From: CAYVTV01 sp964526475
Lineage (GTDB): Bacteria; Bacteroidota; Bacteroidia; Bacteroidales; GCA-2748055
Direction of reading: 5' to 3'
NCBI GenBank assembly: GCA_964526475.1
Contig: CAZGKF010000011.1
Coordinates: forward strand, 14,471-78,470
Length of the DNA: 64,000 bases
Below are positions 52,631 to 62,399 of this stretch, piece after piece. Under the pieces are notes generated by a model that saw only the letters and a list, made by a program, of their open reading frames with translations, had not been told where the DNA came from and ran no database searches. Position numbers and translations under genes: made by a program. Position 1 is the stretch's first letter, and each line of letters begins with the position of its first letter.

Positions 52631-53137
52631 ATGAAAGAAGTAGCCAAAGAAAACCTGATGCAGTTAAAAGACCTGCTTGAGTGTATCCATGAAAATGACT
52701 ATAATTCCCAACCCGAAATCCTCTCCGGGGCGTCCATAGGCCAACATATAAGGCATATCCTGGAATTTTACCTGTTGCTGGTTTCGGGGTCACAATCCGG
52801 AATAATTAATTATGATAGCCGGAAACGGGATACACGAATCGAAACCGACAGGAAATTTGCCATTGCAACCATGGATGGCTTAGTTACAGCCATTGATGCA
52901 ATTGATGAATCTGCAGATGTGCAATTTGTAGCAAACTATACAAATGATGAAATTAATTCCAGGCAGATCAAAAGTTCGGTTGGAAGAGAACTGGCATATT
53001 GCATTGAACATAGTATTCATCATCAGGCTATTATCAGGGCAGGTTTGATCGCTCTTGATTTGAAAAAGCTCATAAATGAACATTTCGGGGTGGCTTATTC
53101 GACTCTGCGTTACCGGGAAAGTATATGTGCACAGTAA
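52631..53137 (+). CDS. DinB-family protein
   Basis: 168 residues forming the four-helix DinB fold, with the metal-binding histidines in GASIGQHIRHILEFY and CIEHSIHHQAII. DinB-like proteins include bacillithiol or mycothiol-dependent transferases and proteins of unknown role. It overlaps the NRDE gene by 13 bases. Confidence 0.85.
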   Translation: MKEVAKENLMQLKDLLECIHENDYNSQPEILSGASIGQHIRHILEFYLLLVSGSQSGIINYDSRKRDTRIETDRKFAIATMDGLVTAIDAIDESADVQFVANYTNDEINSRQIKSSVGRELAYCIEHSIHHQAIIRAGLIALDLKKLINEHFGVAYSTLRYRESICAQ

Positions 53138-53853
53138 CTTACATACCTACTTCAGACAGACATGGATTTGTATTGACATCAAACCGGGATGAGAAAGTTT
53201 ACCGGCCATGCTTCCCACCGGAAATTCATGAAAATAATGGCATAAAGCTAATATACCCTAAAGACATTAAAGCAGGGGGCTCCTGGATAGCAGCGAACAG
53301 CAGGGAACGAATCACCTGCCTTTTAAACGGAGCATTTGAACCGCATCAAAAACAGGCATTTCATTCCATGAGCAGGGGCAGGGTATTAACGGATTTAACT
53401 GCTTCAGAAAAAGAACCGGTATCATATTTCAGAGACAAGGATTTAAGTAAGGTTGAACCCTTTACCATCATAGTGCTGGATCAGGAGCAAGGTGAGATAA
53501 GTAACTTCCTGGAGATAATATGGGATGGAAAAGAAAAGCATTTAAGGAAGCTGAATGAACAGGATCCATCCATATGGTCATCAGTTACATTATACAGCGA
53601 TGAACAACGTGAACTCCGCAGAAAATGGTTCAAAAGGTTTTTACAAACCAACAATGAATATATTACCCCGGAAAATATTTTTTCTTTTCATTCAGGAAAA
53701 CATATTTCAGATGACGCTGTTAATATTGTAATGAAAAGGGATGGCGGCCTGAAAACGGTGAGTATCACACAGGTTTTTCCGGTTAGAGGTAAAATTCAAA
53801 TGAAGTATAATGATCTTATTTCCGGGATAAATAGTGCAATAGAGCTAAAATGA
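53125..53853 (+). CDS. NRDE (TANGO2-like) family protein
   Basis: The 242-residue protein begins MCTVTYIPTSDRHGFVLTSN and continues RDE, giving the NRDE motif in its S/T-NRDE form, with an N-terminal Cys after Met that suggests an Ntn-hydrolase-like fold. The GGSWIAANSRERITCLLNG block is typical. In eukaryotes TANGO2 is linked to heme and lipid handling; the bacterial role is unknown. It overlaps both neighbours, forming a coupled DinB-NRDE-DUF6695 set. Confidence 0.9.
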   Translation: MCTVTYIPTSDRHGFVLTSNRDEKVYRPCFPPEIHENNGIKLIYPKDIKAGGSWIAANSRERITCLLNGAFEPHQKQAFHSMSRGRVLTDLTASEKEPVSYFRDKDLSKVEPFTIIVLDQEQGEISNFLEIIWDGKEKHLRKLNEQDPSIWSSVTLYSDEQRELRRKWFKRFLQTNNEYITPENIFSFHSGKHISDDAVNIVMKRDGGLKTVSITQVFPVRGKIQMKYNDLISGINSAIELK

Positions 53854-54872
53854 AAGTAAAAGACCATACCGGATTTGTCATTGCTCTGGCATGGCCTGAA
53901 ACCTATTGTAAGCAGGCAGGTGCATGGTATGATGTGATCACAGGATGGCTTAACATTCATACAAATAATTACTATAAAGCCGGGCATGCAGCGCTGGTTC
54001 TGATCGATAAAAAGGACAAAAAATGCCATTACTTCGATTTTGGCAGATATCATGCACCTTTTCAGTTTGGCAGAGTACGAAGCGCTGAAACCGACCACGA
54101 TCTTGAGATGAAAACCATTCCGCAAATCTCTGAGGATGGCACGGAAATCACTAACTTCAATGATATCCTGTATGAATTGCAGAATAACCCGGCTTGCCAT
54201 GGGGAAGGAAAATTATATGCATCCTGGTGTAAGGTAAATTTTGACGCAGCTTTTATTAAGGCAGTAAATATGCAGGAAGCAGGCCCGATACCTTACGGCC
54301 CATTCAGATACAAGGGGAGTAATTGTTCGCGATTTGTCAATAAGGTGATCCTGGCAGGTAAACCCGCCTGGAGGCATGGTTTAAGACTCAGGTACCTTGT
54401 GCCTCTTACTCCTACCCCTATGAACAATGTCAACTCACTTCAGAATAAAACAGGCCTGCCAAAGTTGCTGAATAACATCCCTTTTTACCCGGTATTCAGA
54501 CATGGGAAACACTTTTTATTATCAACCCTTCCTCCTCCCAGGCGAGAGAAACCAATCCCGGAAAATGCACATTGGCTCGCCGGAGAAGGTGCAGGTTCCT
54601 GGTTTTTCGTTGATGTAAAGGGTAAAACACTGGAAGTTACCAGATATTCACCGGAAGGTAGGATAGAATGTACAGGTATCTTTGAGAACCATAATCGGAG
54701 AACAGTAATAACTTCTCAGGATTCATTTGTTTTAACTTACCCCGCAAATTGCAGGGAGATAACTCTTATTGTAGAAGACGAAATTGTGCGTTTTACCAGG
54801 TTATTAGAAAAAAACCGGTCCCGAAAAACCTATTCCGGAAAGAAAGAGAGTTATGAATTGCGAAGGGCATGA
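53850..54872 (+). CDS. DUF6695-like protein, possible permuted papain-like domain
   Basis: 340 residues, starting at the ATGA overlap with NRDE. The N-terminal part has GHAALVLID (about 45-53) and later KGSNCSRFV (about 153-161): a His followed by a Cys is the order seen in permuted NlpC/P60-like (LRAT/YiiX-type) folds. The C-terminal part (about 230-340) is beta-rich without a known family. Similar proteins of unknown function follow NRDE genes in Bacteroidota. Enzyme activity is an inference from the two motifs only. Confidence 0.65.
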   Translation: MKVKDHTGFVIALAWPETYCKQAGAWYDVITGWLNIHTNNYYKAGHAALVLIDKKDKKCHYFDFGRYHAPFQFGRVRSAETDHDLEMKTIPQISEDGTEITNFNDILYELQNNPACHGEGKLYASWCKVNFDAAFIKAVNMQEAGPIPYGPFRYKGSNCSRFVNKVILAGKPAWRHGLRLRYLVPLTPTPMNNVNSLQNKTGLPKLLNNIPFYPVFRHGKHFLLSTLPPPRREKPIPENAHWLAGEGAGSWFFVDVKGKTLEVTRYSPEGRIECTGIFENHNRRTVITSQDSFVLTYPANCREITLIVEDEIVRFTRLLEKNRSRKTYSGKKESYELRRA

Positions 54873-54962
54873 CCATATAATACCGCTTCTCTTTGGTTAA
54901 CGGTTTGGAACATAATTAATTTATTTCCTAAAATTAAAAACATCATCACCACATTATCATAT

Positions 54963-54990
54963 CACTTTTCACTTTTCACTTTTCACTTTA
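54963..54990. repeat. Heptanucleotide tandem repeat (CACTTTT) x4
   Basis: Three exact CACTTTT units and a fourth ending in A run directly upstream of the tyrS promoter, over the region where the -33 box would lie. Copy-number change could alter promoter spacing. Confidence 0.85.
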
Positions 54991-55005
54991 ACCTGTATAT
55001 TTACC

Positions 55006-55013
55006 TATCTTTG
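55006..55013 (+). promoter_or_regulatory. Promoter -7 element of tyrS
   Basis: TATCTTTG matches TAnnTTTG and lies 20 bases before the start codon. Confidence 0.6.
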
Positions 55014-55033
55014 AAAAAAATTTTAATCAGAAA

Positions 55034-56320
55034 ATGAACTATGTTGAAGAATTGAGATGGCGGGGCATGCTGCATGATGTTATGCCAGGTACTGACGAAC
55101 AGTTGAGGAAAGAAATGACAATGGGATATCTCGGAATTGACCCGACTGCCGATTCACTTCATATCGGACATCTGGTTGGCATAATGCTATTAAAGCATTT
55201 TCAGGTAGCAGGTCACAAACCCATTGCCCTAATTGGGGGTGCCACGGGTATGATAGGCGATCCTTCAGGGAAATCACAGGAACGAAACCTGCTTACCGAA
55301 GAAACGCTGAGGCATAACCAGGAATGCCTGAAAAAACAACTTTCAGGTTTCCTTGATTTTGAATCGGATGTTCCTAATGTAGCTGTTATGGTTAATAACT
55401 ACGACTGGATGAAAAATTATGGCTATCTGGATTTCATAAGGGATATTGGAAAGCATATCACCGTAAATTATATGATGGCAAAAGACTCTGTTAAGAAAAG
55501 GCTTGGTGATGAATCAAATTCCGGAATGTCATATACGGAATTCTCATACCAGCTTGTTCAGGGATACGATTTTCTTCATCTTTACAGAGAAATGGGGTGC
55601 AAAATACAGATGGGAGGATCTGATCAGTGGGGTAATATTGTTACCGGTACCGAGTTAATAAGGAGAATAGCCGGTGGGGAAGCATTTGCTCTCACCTGTC
55701 CGCTTATTACAAAAAATGACGGCGGAAAATTCGGTAAGACAGAAGAAGGGAATGTCTGGCTCGATCCGGCAAGGACATCTCCTTACAAGTTCTACCAATT
55801 CTGGCTGAATGTTTCGGATGAGGATGCGGCAAGATATATTAAAATTTTTACCCTGCTTACAAAAGAGCAGATTGATGCACTGGTAAATGAACAAAATGCA
55901 GCCCCGCATTTAAGGGTTTTACAAAAGGCCCTTGCGCAAGAAGTTACCATTTTGGTTCATGGGAAAGAAGATTACAAGGCTGCTGTGGAAGCTTCCGATA
56001 TTTTATTCGGAAAAGGAACAACGGAAACACTGAGGAAAATGAAGGAAAACATTTTCCTGTCAGTGTTTGAAGGTGTCCCTCTGTTTGAGGTGGAGAGTAG
56101 TGATGTGAATATGAATATAGTTGATTTTCTTACCGGATATTCAGGTGTTTTTCAGTCAAAAGGAGAGTTAAGAAGGATTATCACTGGCGGAGGGTTAAGT
56201 ATTAATAAGGAAAAAGTTGATAATGAGAATAGAAATATTACATCCGCTGATTTTATTAACGGAAAATATATATTAATACAAAGAGGAAAGAAAAATTATA
56301 ATTTAGTAAAGGTTAAATAA
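55034..56320 (+). CDS. tyrS: Tyrosyl-tRNA synthetase
   Basis: 428 residues. HIGH is at 43-46, the KMSKS equivalent is KFGKT at 232-236, and the tyrosine-binding segment (YTEFSYQLVQGYD, about 167-179) and QMGGSDQWGN are present. A C-terminal S4-like RNA-binding domain (about 355-428) begins with SGVFQSKGELRRII. It is the TyrRS-1 type of normal length. It is transcribed from its own TATCTTTG promoter. Confidence 0.96.
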   Translation: MNYVEELRWRGMLHDVMPGTDEQLRKEMTMGYLGIDPTADSLHIGHLVGIMLLKHFQVAGHKPIALIGGATGMIGDPSGKSQERNLLTEETLRHNQECLKKQLSGFLDFESDVPNVAVMVNNYDWMKNYGYLDFIRDIGKHITVNYMMAKDSVKKRLGDESNSGMSYTEFSYQLVQGYDFLHLYREMGCKIQMGGSDQWGNIVTGTELIRRIAGGEAFALTCPLITKNDGGKFGKTEEGNVWLDPARTSPYKFYQFWLNVSDEDAARYIKIFTLLTKEQIDALVNEQNAAPHLRVLQKALAQEVTILVHGKEDYKAAVEASDILFGKGTTETLRKMKENIFLSVFEGVPLFEVESSDVNMNIVDFLTGYSGVFQSKGELRRIITGGGLSINKEKVDNENRNITSADFINGKYILIQRGKKNYNLVKVK

Positions 56321-56437
56321 AGAAGTCAACCTTATATAGGCATTAACTATTTGTCAACTGTGCCTTGATAACCACCAGCTAATATTTTATAGTGATACAA
56401 CTGATTTTTCACCCTTATCAAACAAAATTTCAAAAAA

Positions 56438-57457
56438 ATGGCAAAAGAAAAAAAACGCAAACTCAAATATGACTTTGCATCTGTTGACCTGCTTTTTTAT
56501 ATCCGGGAAAAGCGTATTCCACTAGGAATTATCACTGCTGCTGCTTTCATTATTTCCATTTTTATTTCCTTAACGATAACACCTTTGTTTAAAGCTTCTG
56601 TAGTTATGTTTCCGACAACAGGCGTTTCTGTTTCAAAAAGTCTTCTCGCTGATAATTATTCAGGAAGATATAGTATTTATGAAATAGGGGAGGAGGAGCA
56701 AGCCGAGAAAATGCTCCAGGTATTATATTCAGAAGAGATAAGGGAAAGGATAACACAGAAATATAAACTGATGGAGCATTACGGTATTGATGCTGAAACC
56801 AGGTTCCCGAAAACAAAATTATATGCTAAGTTTAAATCTAATATCCGGTTCAGGCGTACCCCATACATGTCAGTTATTATTGAAGTTATGGACAAGGATC
56901 CGCAAATGGCAGCCGATATTGCCAATGATATTTCCATGCTGATTGACACAGTCTTTAACAGGATGTTGAAGCAAAGATCCATTGAGGCATATCAGCTTGT
57001 TGAGAAGGAGTATAATGAATTGGAAGATAACATGAGGAAGATGCAGGATTCATTAGCTTTATTAAGAAAACTGGGGATAAATGATTACGAAACACAGGCG
57101 GAACGGTATCATGAAGCTTTAGGGAAAGCAATTCTTGAGGGAAATAACACTGCCGTGAGGCAACTTGAAGATAAGCTGAGACTTTTATCCAGATATGGGA
57201 GTCAGTATGTTTCTTTAAGAGATCAGCTTGAAAATGAAACTTTACGGTTGAGTAAAATGAAACAAAAATATACTGAGGCCAGACTTGAGGCAGAACAAAC
57301 TCTTCCGAATAAATATATTATTGACAGTGCCTATAAAGCTGAGAAGAAGGCATATCCTAAAAAATCAATTATTGTGATTATCTCAACTATTTCTTCTTTC
57401 CTGGTGGGCTTGACAGGTTTAATAATAGCCGACAGGTTCCATAAGAAAATTGCCTGA
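56438..57457 (+). CDS. Wzz-type chain-length determinant / polysaccharide co-polymerase
   Basis: 339 residues. Two membrane helices (about 29-50 and 311-330) flank a periplasmic region with a long coiled coil (about 180-290, rich in E, K, L). The N-terminal helix with the following IRERITQKY-like motif fits the Wzz group. Wzz proteins set the length of O-antigen or exopolysaccharide chains. The next gene, an O-antigen ligase/polymerase-like protein, begins two bases after its stop. Confidence 0.78.
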   Translation: MAKEKKRKLKYDFASVDLLFYIREKRIPLGIITAAAFIISIFISLTITPLFKASVVMFPTTGVSVSKSLLADNYSGRYSIYEIGEEEQAEKMLQVLYSEEIRERITQKYKLMEHYGIDAETRFPKTKLYAKFKSNIRFRRTPYMSVIIEVMDKDPQMAADIANDISMLIDTVFNRMLKQRSIEAYQLVEKEYNELEDNMRKMQDSLALLRKLGINDYETQAERYHEALGKAILEGNNTAVRQLEDKLRLLSRYGSQYVSLRDQLENETLRLSKMKQKYTEARLEAEQTLPNKYIIDSAYKAEKKAYPKKSIIVIISTISSFLVGLTGLIIADRFHKKIA

Positions 57458-57459
57458 TC

Positions 57460-58914
57460 ATGATTTCCGGAAGGCTGATTGAAAAGGAATATTTCCGGGT
57501 TTATATTGCAGCGATTGTTTTTATTGCCCTGAACAGTATTTTTACAGCCCTGGAGATATTTTACCTTCCTGTTTTACCTTTTGTTATTATCATTATACTT
57601 CTGGCTTTTACATCACTTGATAAACTGCTTCTTCTGACCGTATTCTTTGTTCCGTTCTCTGTTCAGTTATCCAGGTTAATTGGTAAAACAGGAGTTGACT
57701 TATCGCTTCCAACAGAGCCCATACTAACGGTAATACTGGTTATTTGTATTTTGAAATTTTTAAAAGGAGAGCGTATTGACAGGCGAATAATGCACCACCC
57801 GGTAACAATTGCTATTTACATTAACCTCGGATGGATTTTCATTTCAAGTATTACAAGTACAATGCCCTTTGTTTCATTTAAGTTTTTTCTTTCGAGGGTA
57901 TGGTTTGTTATACCATTTTATTTTATAGCTGCCCAGATGTTTCAGGATCCGAAAAATATTAACAGGTATTTGTGGGCATATATTTTACCACTGGTAATTG
58001 TAATTATTTATGTAATTGTTCGCCATTCGGATTATGGATTAAATAATCAACAAGCTGCACATTTTGTAGTCAAGCCATTCTACAACGACCATACATCTTA
58101 TGGTGCAGTACTTGCTATGTTACTTCCTGTATTAGCAGGCTTTTTCTTTGCGTATCCTCCTAATTCAAAGGGAATTAAATACCTTATCCTATTCCTTCTC
58201 ATGTTTTTTTCAATCGCAATCATACTTTCCTATACCAGAGCAGCATGGGTAAGCCTGGTAGTTGGAGCATTGATCTGGTGTATTATTAAACTCAGGATAC
58301 GATGGACATTTCTTATGGCTGGAACATTACTTATCTTCTTTGCAATATATTCATTCAGGACAGAGATTTATATGAAGCTGGAAAAGAATAAACAAGTTTC
58401 TTCCGGTAAGCTGACAGAACATGTGCTGTCAGTCATAAATATACGTAATGATGATTCTAACCTTGAAAGAATAAACAGATGGAGTTGTGCCTGGAGAATG
58501 TTTAAGGAAAAGCCATTTTTTGGTTGGGGGCCGGGGACTTATATGTTCCAGTATGCACCATTTCAGTTAACAGCTGAAAAAACCAGGATAAGTACCAATG
58601 CCGGGACTTTGGGGAATGCGCACAGCGAATACCTTGGTCCCCTCTCGGAATCAGGAGTATTTGGTGCTTTCAGTTTCATTGCCATTATTATTCTTAGCTT
58701 GAAAACTGGTATAAGAGTTTATTTCAAAACACAAAAAAGGCACATAAGGGTACTTACCCTGGCAATTCTTCTTGGGCTGGTTACCTATTACATACATGGA
58801 GTAATGAATAATTTTCTTGATACCGATAAAGTTTCTGCTCTATTCTGGGGGTTTACAGCCATATTAGTGGCGATGGACATCTATCAGAAGAAAAAGAATG
58901 AAGAAGAAATTTAG
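57460..58914 (+). CDS. O-antigen ligase/polymerase-like (Wzy_C) membrane protein
   Basis: 484 residues with about 11-12 hydrophobic helices. A periplasmic loop (about 320-395) contains the Wzy_C pattern RINRWSCAWRMFKEKPFFGWGPGT, here cited in two pieces (RINRWSCAWRMF and FGWGPGTYM), followed by NAHSEYLGPLSESG with the His typical of the family. It either polymerises polysaccharide repeats or ligates them to lipid A-core. Coupled to the Wzz-like gene. Its end overlaps the converging PP2C gene by four bases. Confidence 0.85.
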   Translation: MISGRLIEKEYFRVYIAAIVFIALNSIFTALEIFYLPVLPFVIIIILLAFTSLDKLLLLTVFFVPFSVQLSRLIGKTGVDLSLPTEPILTVILVICILKFLKGERIDRRIMHHPVTIAIYINLGWIFISSITSTMPFVSFKFFLSRVWFVIPFYFIAAQMFQDPKNINRYLWAYILPLVIVIIYVIVRHSDYGLNNQQAAHFVVKPFYNDHTSYGAVLAMLLPVLAGFFFAYPPNSKGIKYLILFLLMFFSIAIILSYTRAAWVSLVVGALIWCIIKLRIRWTFLMAGTLLIFFAIYSFRTEIYMKLEKNKQVSSGKLTEHVLSVINIRNDDSNLERINRWSCAWRMFKEKPFFGWGPGTYMFQYAPFQLTAEKTRISTNAGTLGNAHSEYLGPLSESGVFGAFSFIAIIILSLKTGIRVYFKTQKRHIRVLTLAILLGLVTYYIHGVMNNFLDTDKVSALFWGFTAILVAMDIYQKKKNEEEI

Positions 58915-60146
58915 TCTCCGGAAAAATGGATTCCAAGTATGGAAATATCGTCGAAAATTGCTGCATTTCCTTCCATAATTCTGTGATGTGCAATCATATT
59001 CCTTATATTTTCAATAATGTGACTGGTGTTAGATATTTCCTGCTCTAAATAATGATAATCCGCGTCAATACCTTCTCCTTCAATTAATTCAACAAGTCCA
59101 TCAGTATAACAAAGAAGTTTGGAAGGGCCGTTAATTTTAACAATATTTTTATTTATAAACGGAAGTTCATCCAGCATACCCATACCAACACATCCACTGC
59201 CAAGAGGTTTCAGGTTTTTTTCCTTAATTTCATAGAATAAAGCAGGATTATGTCCTGCATTAATATACTCCAGTTGTTTGTTTCTGGAGTTGTATTTGGC
59301 AATAAAAATAGTAATGAATTTCTCGCCTTTTGCACTTTCCATGACTCTTTCATTAAGTTTTTCCATCAGATATTCAAGGCTTATATCTCTGGTAAAGAGT
59401 GCGCGGAGATTGGCCTGGAAATTCGACATCAGTATGGCGGCAGAGATACCTTTACCTGAAACATCAGCAATGCAAAAACCAAATTCTTCTTCTGAAAGAC
59501 GAATTACATCATAATAGTCTCCCCCAACTTCAAAATGGGGATGGTAAAAGGCCGTAAAGGAAACAGCCTCATCGGAAGGTAACTTATTGTTATCGGGAAT
59601 AAGCATATTCTGCATTTTCGAAGCAAGTTCAAGCTCTCTTTTAATGGCCACCTGCTGAAGATTCTCAATATGAAGGCGCTGATTTTCAATAGCAACAACA
59701 ATAATATTTGACAGAGTCTGAACAAACCTGAGATGTTTGAGTACGGGGCTCATTCCTTCACCTTCTTCTTCAATATCACCAATGAGAACATATGCAATTG
59801 GTTCCTCTTTATGGAAAACGGGAATTATAATATCAACTTCATCAGAGAAATTATCGGGAACAGAGCTGATATAGGAAATTTCGCGGATAGGAAGAAGGTA
59901 TTTTCCAATATCGAGTTTGTCGAGATTTTTATGAAATCCCGAATTCAGTAAACATTCCCAGACGACATTATGTTTAAATACAATTACCTTCCCTATTTCC
60001 AGTTCGTCTTTTAATAATTTCTCGTACTTCATTAAAAGACCTTCAGTAGAAAGGTTTTCATTGATGGAAAGAGTTATTTCAAGCAGTGAATTCAGCTTGA
60101 AATTTGTTATTTCGCGGCGCTTGTTTGAAATTTGTTTCTTACTCAT
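58911..60146 (-). CDS. PP2C-type (SpoIIE/RsbU) serine phosphatase with GAF-like sensor
   Basis: 411 residues. An N-terminal GAF-like region (about 20-160) is followed by a coiled linker (about 165-185) and a SpoIIE-type PP2C domain (about 195-408) with VGGDYYDVI, FCIADVSGKGISAAI, INAGHNPALF and LLCYTDGLVEL. These residues bind the metal pair. Such phosphatases switch anti-sigma antagonists or other serine-phosphorylated regulators. No partner switch genes are adjacent. No membrane segment is seen, so cytoplasmic. Confidence 0.9.
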   Translation of the reverse strand: MSKKQISNKRREITNFKLNSLLEITLSINENLSTEGLLMKYEKLLKDELEIGKVIVFKHNVVWECLLNSGFHKNLDKLDIGKYLLPIREISYISSVPDNFSDEVDIIIPVFHKEEPIAYVLIGDIEEEGEGMSPVLKHLRFVQTLSNIIVVAIENQRLHIENLQQVAIKRELELASKMQNMLIPDNNKLPSDEAVSFTAFYHPHFEVGGDYYDVIRLSEEEFGFCIADVSGKGISAAILMSNFQANLRALFTRDISLEYLMEKLNERVMESAKGEKFITIFIAKYNSRNKQLEYINAGHNPALFYEIKEKNLKPLGSGCVGMGMLDELPFINKNIVKINGPSKLLCYTDGLVELIEGEGIDADYHYLEQEISNTSHIIENIRNMIAHHRIMEGNAAIFDDISILGIHFSGD

Positions 60147-60208
60147 AATGAGACAAGACGGATACCTTTTAGATTATAAAGGTAAGGAAATTCATTCAAA
60201 CTGGTATA

Positions 60209-60778
60209 TTATTCTTTAACACGTTCATTATATGACCTGTCTCTGGTATCAACTTTTATCCTGTCGCCTTCATTCACGAAAATTGGCACCATAATATTTG
60301 CACCGGTTTCCAGCATAGCTGGTTTCAGTGCAGTGGACGATGAAGTGTCACCTTTGACACCAGGTTCAGAATAATTTACCTCCAGAACAACAAAAGGAGG
60401 AAGGTCACAGGTTAAAGGTGTTTCTGTGTCAGCATGATACACAATTTCAACATCCTGCCCCTCTTTCATTAAATCAGTATTTTCAAGGAGTTCTCTGTTA
60501 AGAGTTACTTGTTCGTATGTTTCATTGTGCATGAAATGGAATCCCAGATCATCAGAGTATAAGAATTGATATGGCCTTCTTTCGACCCTTGCCGTGTTAA
60601 TTTTAACACCTGCATTAAAAGTATTTTCTATCACTTTCCCGGTTGTAAGGCTTTTCATTTTAGTCCTCACAAATGCTCCACCCTTACCGGGTTTTACATG
60701 CTGAAACTGGACAATTGTATAAAGATCATTATTATATTCAAGACATAAACCATTTCTGAAATCAGCTGTTGTCGCCAT
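60209..60778 (-). CDS. efp: Translation elongation factor P
   Basis: EF-P relieves ribosomes stalled at proline runs. The 189-residue protein has the three-domain length, with the loop KPGKGGAFVRTK (about 32-43) that carries the modified residue in many bacteria, here a Lys, and the C-terminal signature region (GVKGDTSSSTALKPAMLETG). No modifying enzyme gene (EpmA or EarP) is near. Confidence 0.95.
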   Translation of the reverse strand: MATTADFRNGLCLEYNNDLYTIVQFQHVKPGKGGAFVRTKMKSLTTGKVIENTFNAGVKINTARVERRPYQFLYSDDLGFHFMHNETYEQVTLNRELLENTDLMKEGQDVEIVYHADTETPLTCDLPPFVVLEVNYSEPGVKGDTSSSTALKPAMLETGANIMVPIFVNEGDRIKVDTRDRSYNERVKE

Positions 60779-60906
60779 GTAAATATTAATTTTGGTATAT
60801 TACTAATATAACCTTATTCAGGTTGAATGTGAGTTTTTTTACGGGTATAAAAATAAAAAAAAAAGTCGCTGTGTGAATAAATTATTAAAATCTCACAAGT
60901 GTTTGT

Positions 60907-61668
60907 TTAATATTTAAGACCGCTGAATTCTATTAGGTCGCATTTAACAGAGCCTACTTTAAGATCAAATCTAACCCTTATTGGTACCCGGTTCCGGTCA
61001 TTTGAAATCCAGATTGTCATATCATCTTCCTTATTAAAGATCCTGCCAGGTTCTACGTATGGAACAAGTTTCACGCAGTTAAAGGTTCCCTTTCTTGTCT
61101 TTATGACTTCAGTTCCGCGATAGCGCATATCAAAAGGGAAGATTTCATCATCGAAGAAGGTGATTATTTTTATGAGATCGCCATCCTGTAATTTCGAAAA
61201 ATCGATATTCCGCACATAGAAGAATACTGACACCATGTCTCTGGTATTCAAAGGGATATCAAATACTTCCCCTTTCAGGTTAAAAACTTTACTATTTTCA
61301 TGATCATAATGATCGACCTGGTATCTTTTGTATCTCCCTTCACTAATATCACGAATAGCTTTCTGTGGGAGCAGAGTTTCAGGATGAAAAAAAGACTGGT
61401 ACTCGTCTCTTATCCTGTATAATCTATCTGCCAGACCTGTTGTTTTTGCAAGCAGTTTGGAGTGATATATTTTATTCCCGTTATAAAATATTGTACTCAG
61501 TTCGGTTTCCACAATACCGGCATCAACAATACCATAGTAAATAACAAAACGAAGCTTTTCTCCGCTGGTAAAGTTGTTTTTATATGGCTGGGAAATAGCA
61601 GGAAGGTGACCTGCAAGAAAAAATATTATTGCTGAAAGTTTTATTATAATATATTTTTTTCGTAACAT
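60907..61668 (-). CDS. DUF3108 exported protein
   Basis: 253 residues with a signal peptide (to about 26, AISQ). The DUF3108 beta-structure begins GEKLRFVIYYGIVDAGIVE and contains IRDEYQSFFHPETLLP and RKGTFNCVKLVP, typical of the family, which is related to lipid-binding periplasmic folds. Function unknown. It lies twelve bases after tsaB on the same strand, so it is probably co-transcribed with it. Confidence 0.88.
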   Translation of the reverse strand: MLRKKYIIIKLSAIIFFLAGHLPAISQPYKNNFTSGEKLRFVIYYGIVDAGIVETELSTIFYNGNKIYHSKLLAKTTGLADRLYRIRDEYQSFFHPETLLPQKAIRDISEGRYKRYQVDHYDHENSKVFNLKGEVFDIPLNTRDMVSVFFYVRNIDFSKLQDGDLIKIITFFDDEIFPFDMRYRGTEVIKTRKGTFNCVKLVPYVEPGRIFNKEDDMTIWISNDRNRVPIRVRFDLKVGSVKCDLIEFSGLKY

Positions 61669-61680
61669 CCCTGTTAAAGT

Positions 61681-62382
61681 TTAATTAAATCCTTTATTAC
61701 GAGGAACAGTTGCAACAAAATCTTTCAGATAGAAAGGTTCAAAATATGCAATATCTTCAAAATGCTGCAATTTATATGCCTGAAAGGATAAACCGGACAT
61801 AAAATTTGCCTTTGGTGTCACTCCATCCAAAAAGATGGCATTTTTATGTTTTATCGTTTCCCTGCATTTAAAAGCACCATTCCCGAAAAAAACGATCCTG
61901 GATTTTTCAAGAATTTCTTTATAGCTTACTGCATCAATAATATCCGCTTTTATTTTGCTTTCAGGTTCCAAATGGGAAGAGAATAAGCATGTATATACCT
62001 CCATTCTTCTGGCGTCAATCATAGGGCAAATTTTGCAATCGGTTCCCCTGTATTCAGGGTAAATTTCCAAAAATGTATTTGCCATTAATTCAAGTGTATT
62101 TATTCCTATCAGAGGAATTTTAAGTGCATACGCAAGTCCTTTGGATGTGGAAACACCAATCCTGAGGCCTGTATATGACCCCGGCCCCTTACTTACGGCA
62201 ATGGCATCAAGTTTTTCAGGAAGAATAGTATTCTCCTTTAATATACTATCGATAAATGGAGCAAGCATAGCAGCATGTGATCTCCCATCGGAATTTTCAC
62301 GGGAGGAAATTGTACTTCCATTATCGGCCAGGGCAACTGAACAAACTGATGAAGATGTTTCTATATTGAGTATCAGGCTCAT
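61681..62382 (-). CDS. tsaB: tRNA threonylcarbamoyladenosine protein TsaB
   Basis: TsaB works with TsaD and TsaE in t6A37 tRNA modification. The 233-residue protein starts MSLILNIETSSSVCSVAL, then GPGSYTGLRIGVSTSKGLAY (about 67-86), the two conserved blocks of the ASKHA-fold family. Length is normal. It follows the RND adaptor gene on the same strand by 17 bases. Confidence 0.94.
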   Translation of the reverse strand: MSLILNIETSSSVCSVALADNGSTISSRENSDGRSHAAMLAPFIDSILKENTILPEKLDAIAVSKGPGSYTGLRIGVSTSKGLAYALKIPLIGINTLELMANTFLEIYPEYRGTDCKICPMIDARRMEVYTCLFSSHLEPESKIKADIIDAVSYKEILEKSRIVFFGNGAFKCRETIKHKNAIFLDGVTPKANFMSGLSFQAYKLQHFEDIAYFEPFYLKDFVATVPRNKGFN

Positions 62383-62399
62383 GTCCGGGGATTAAAAAT

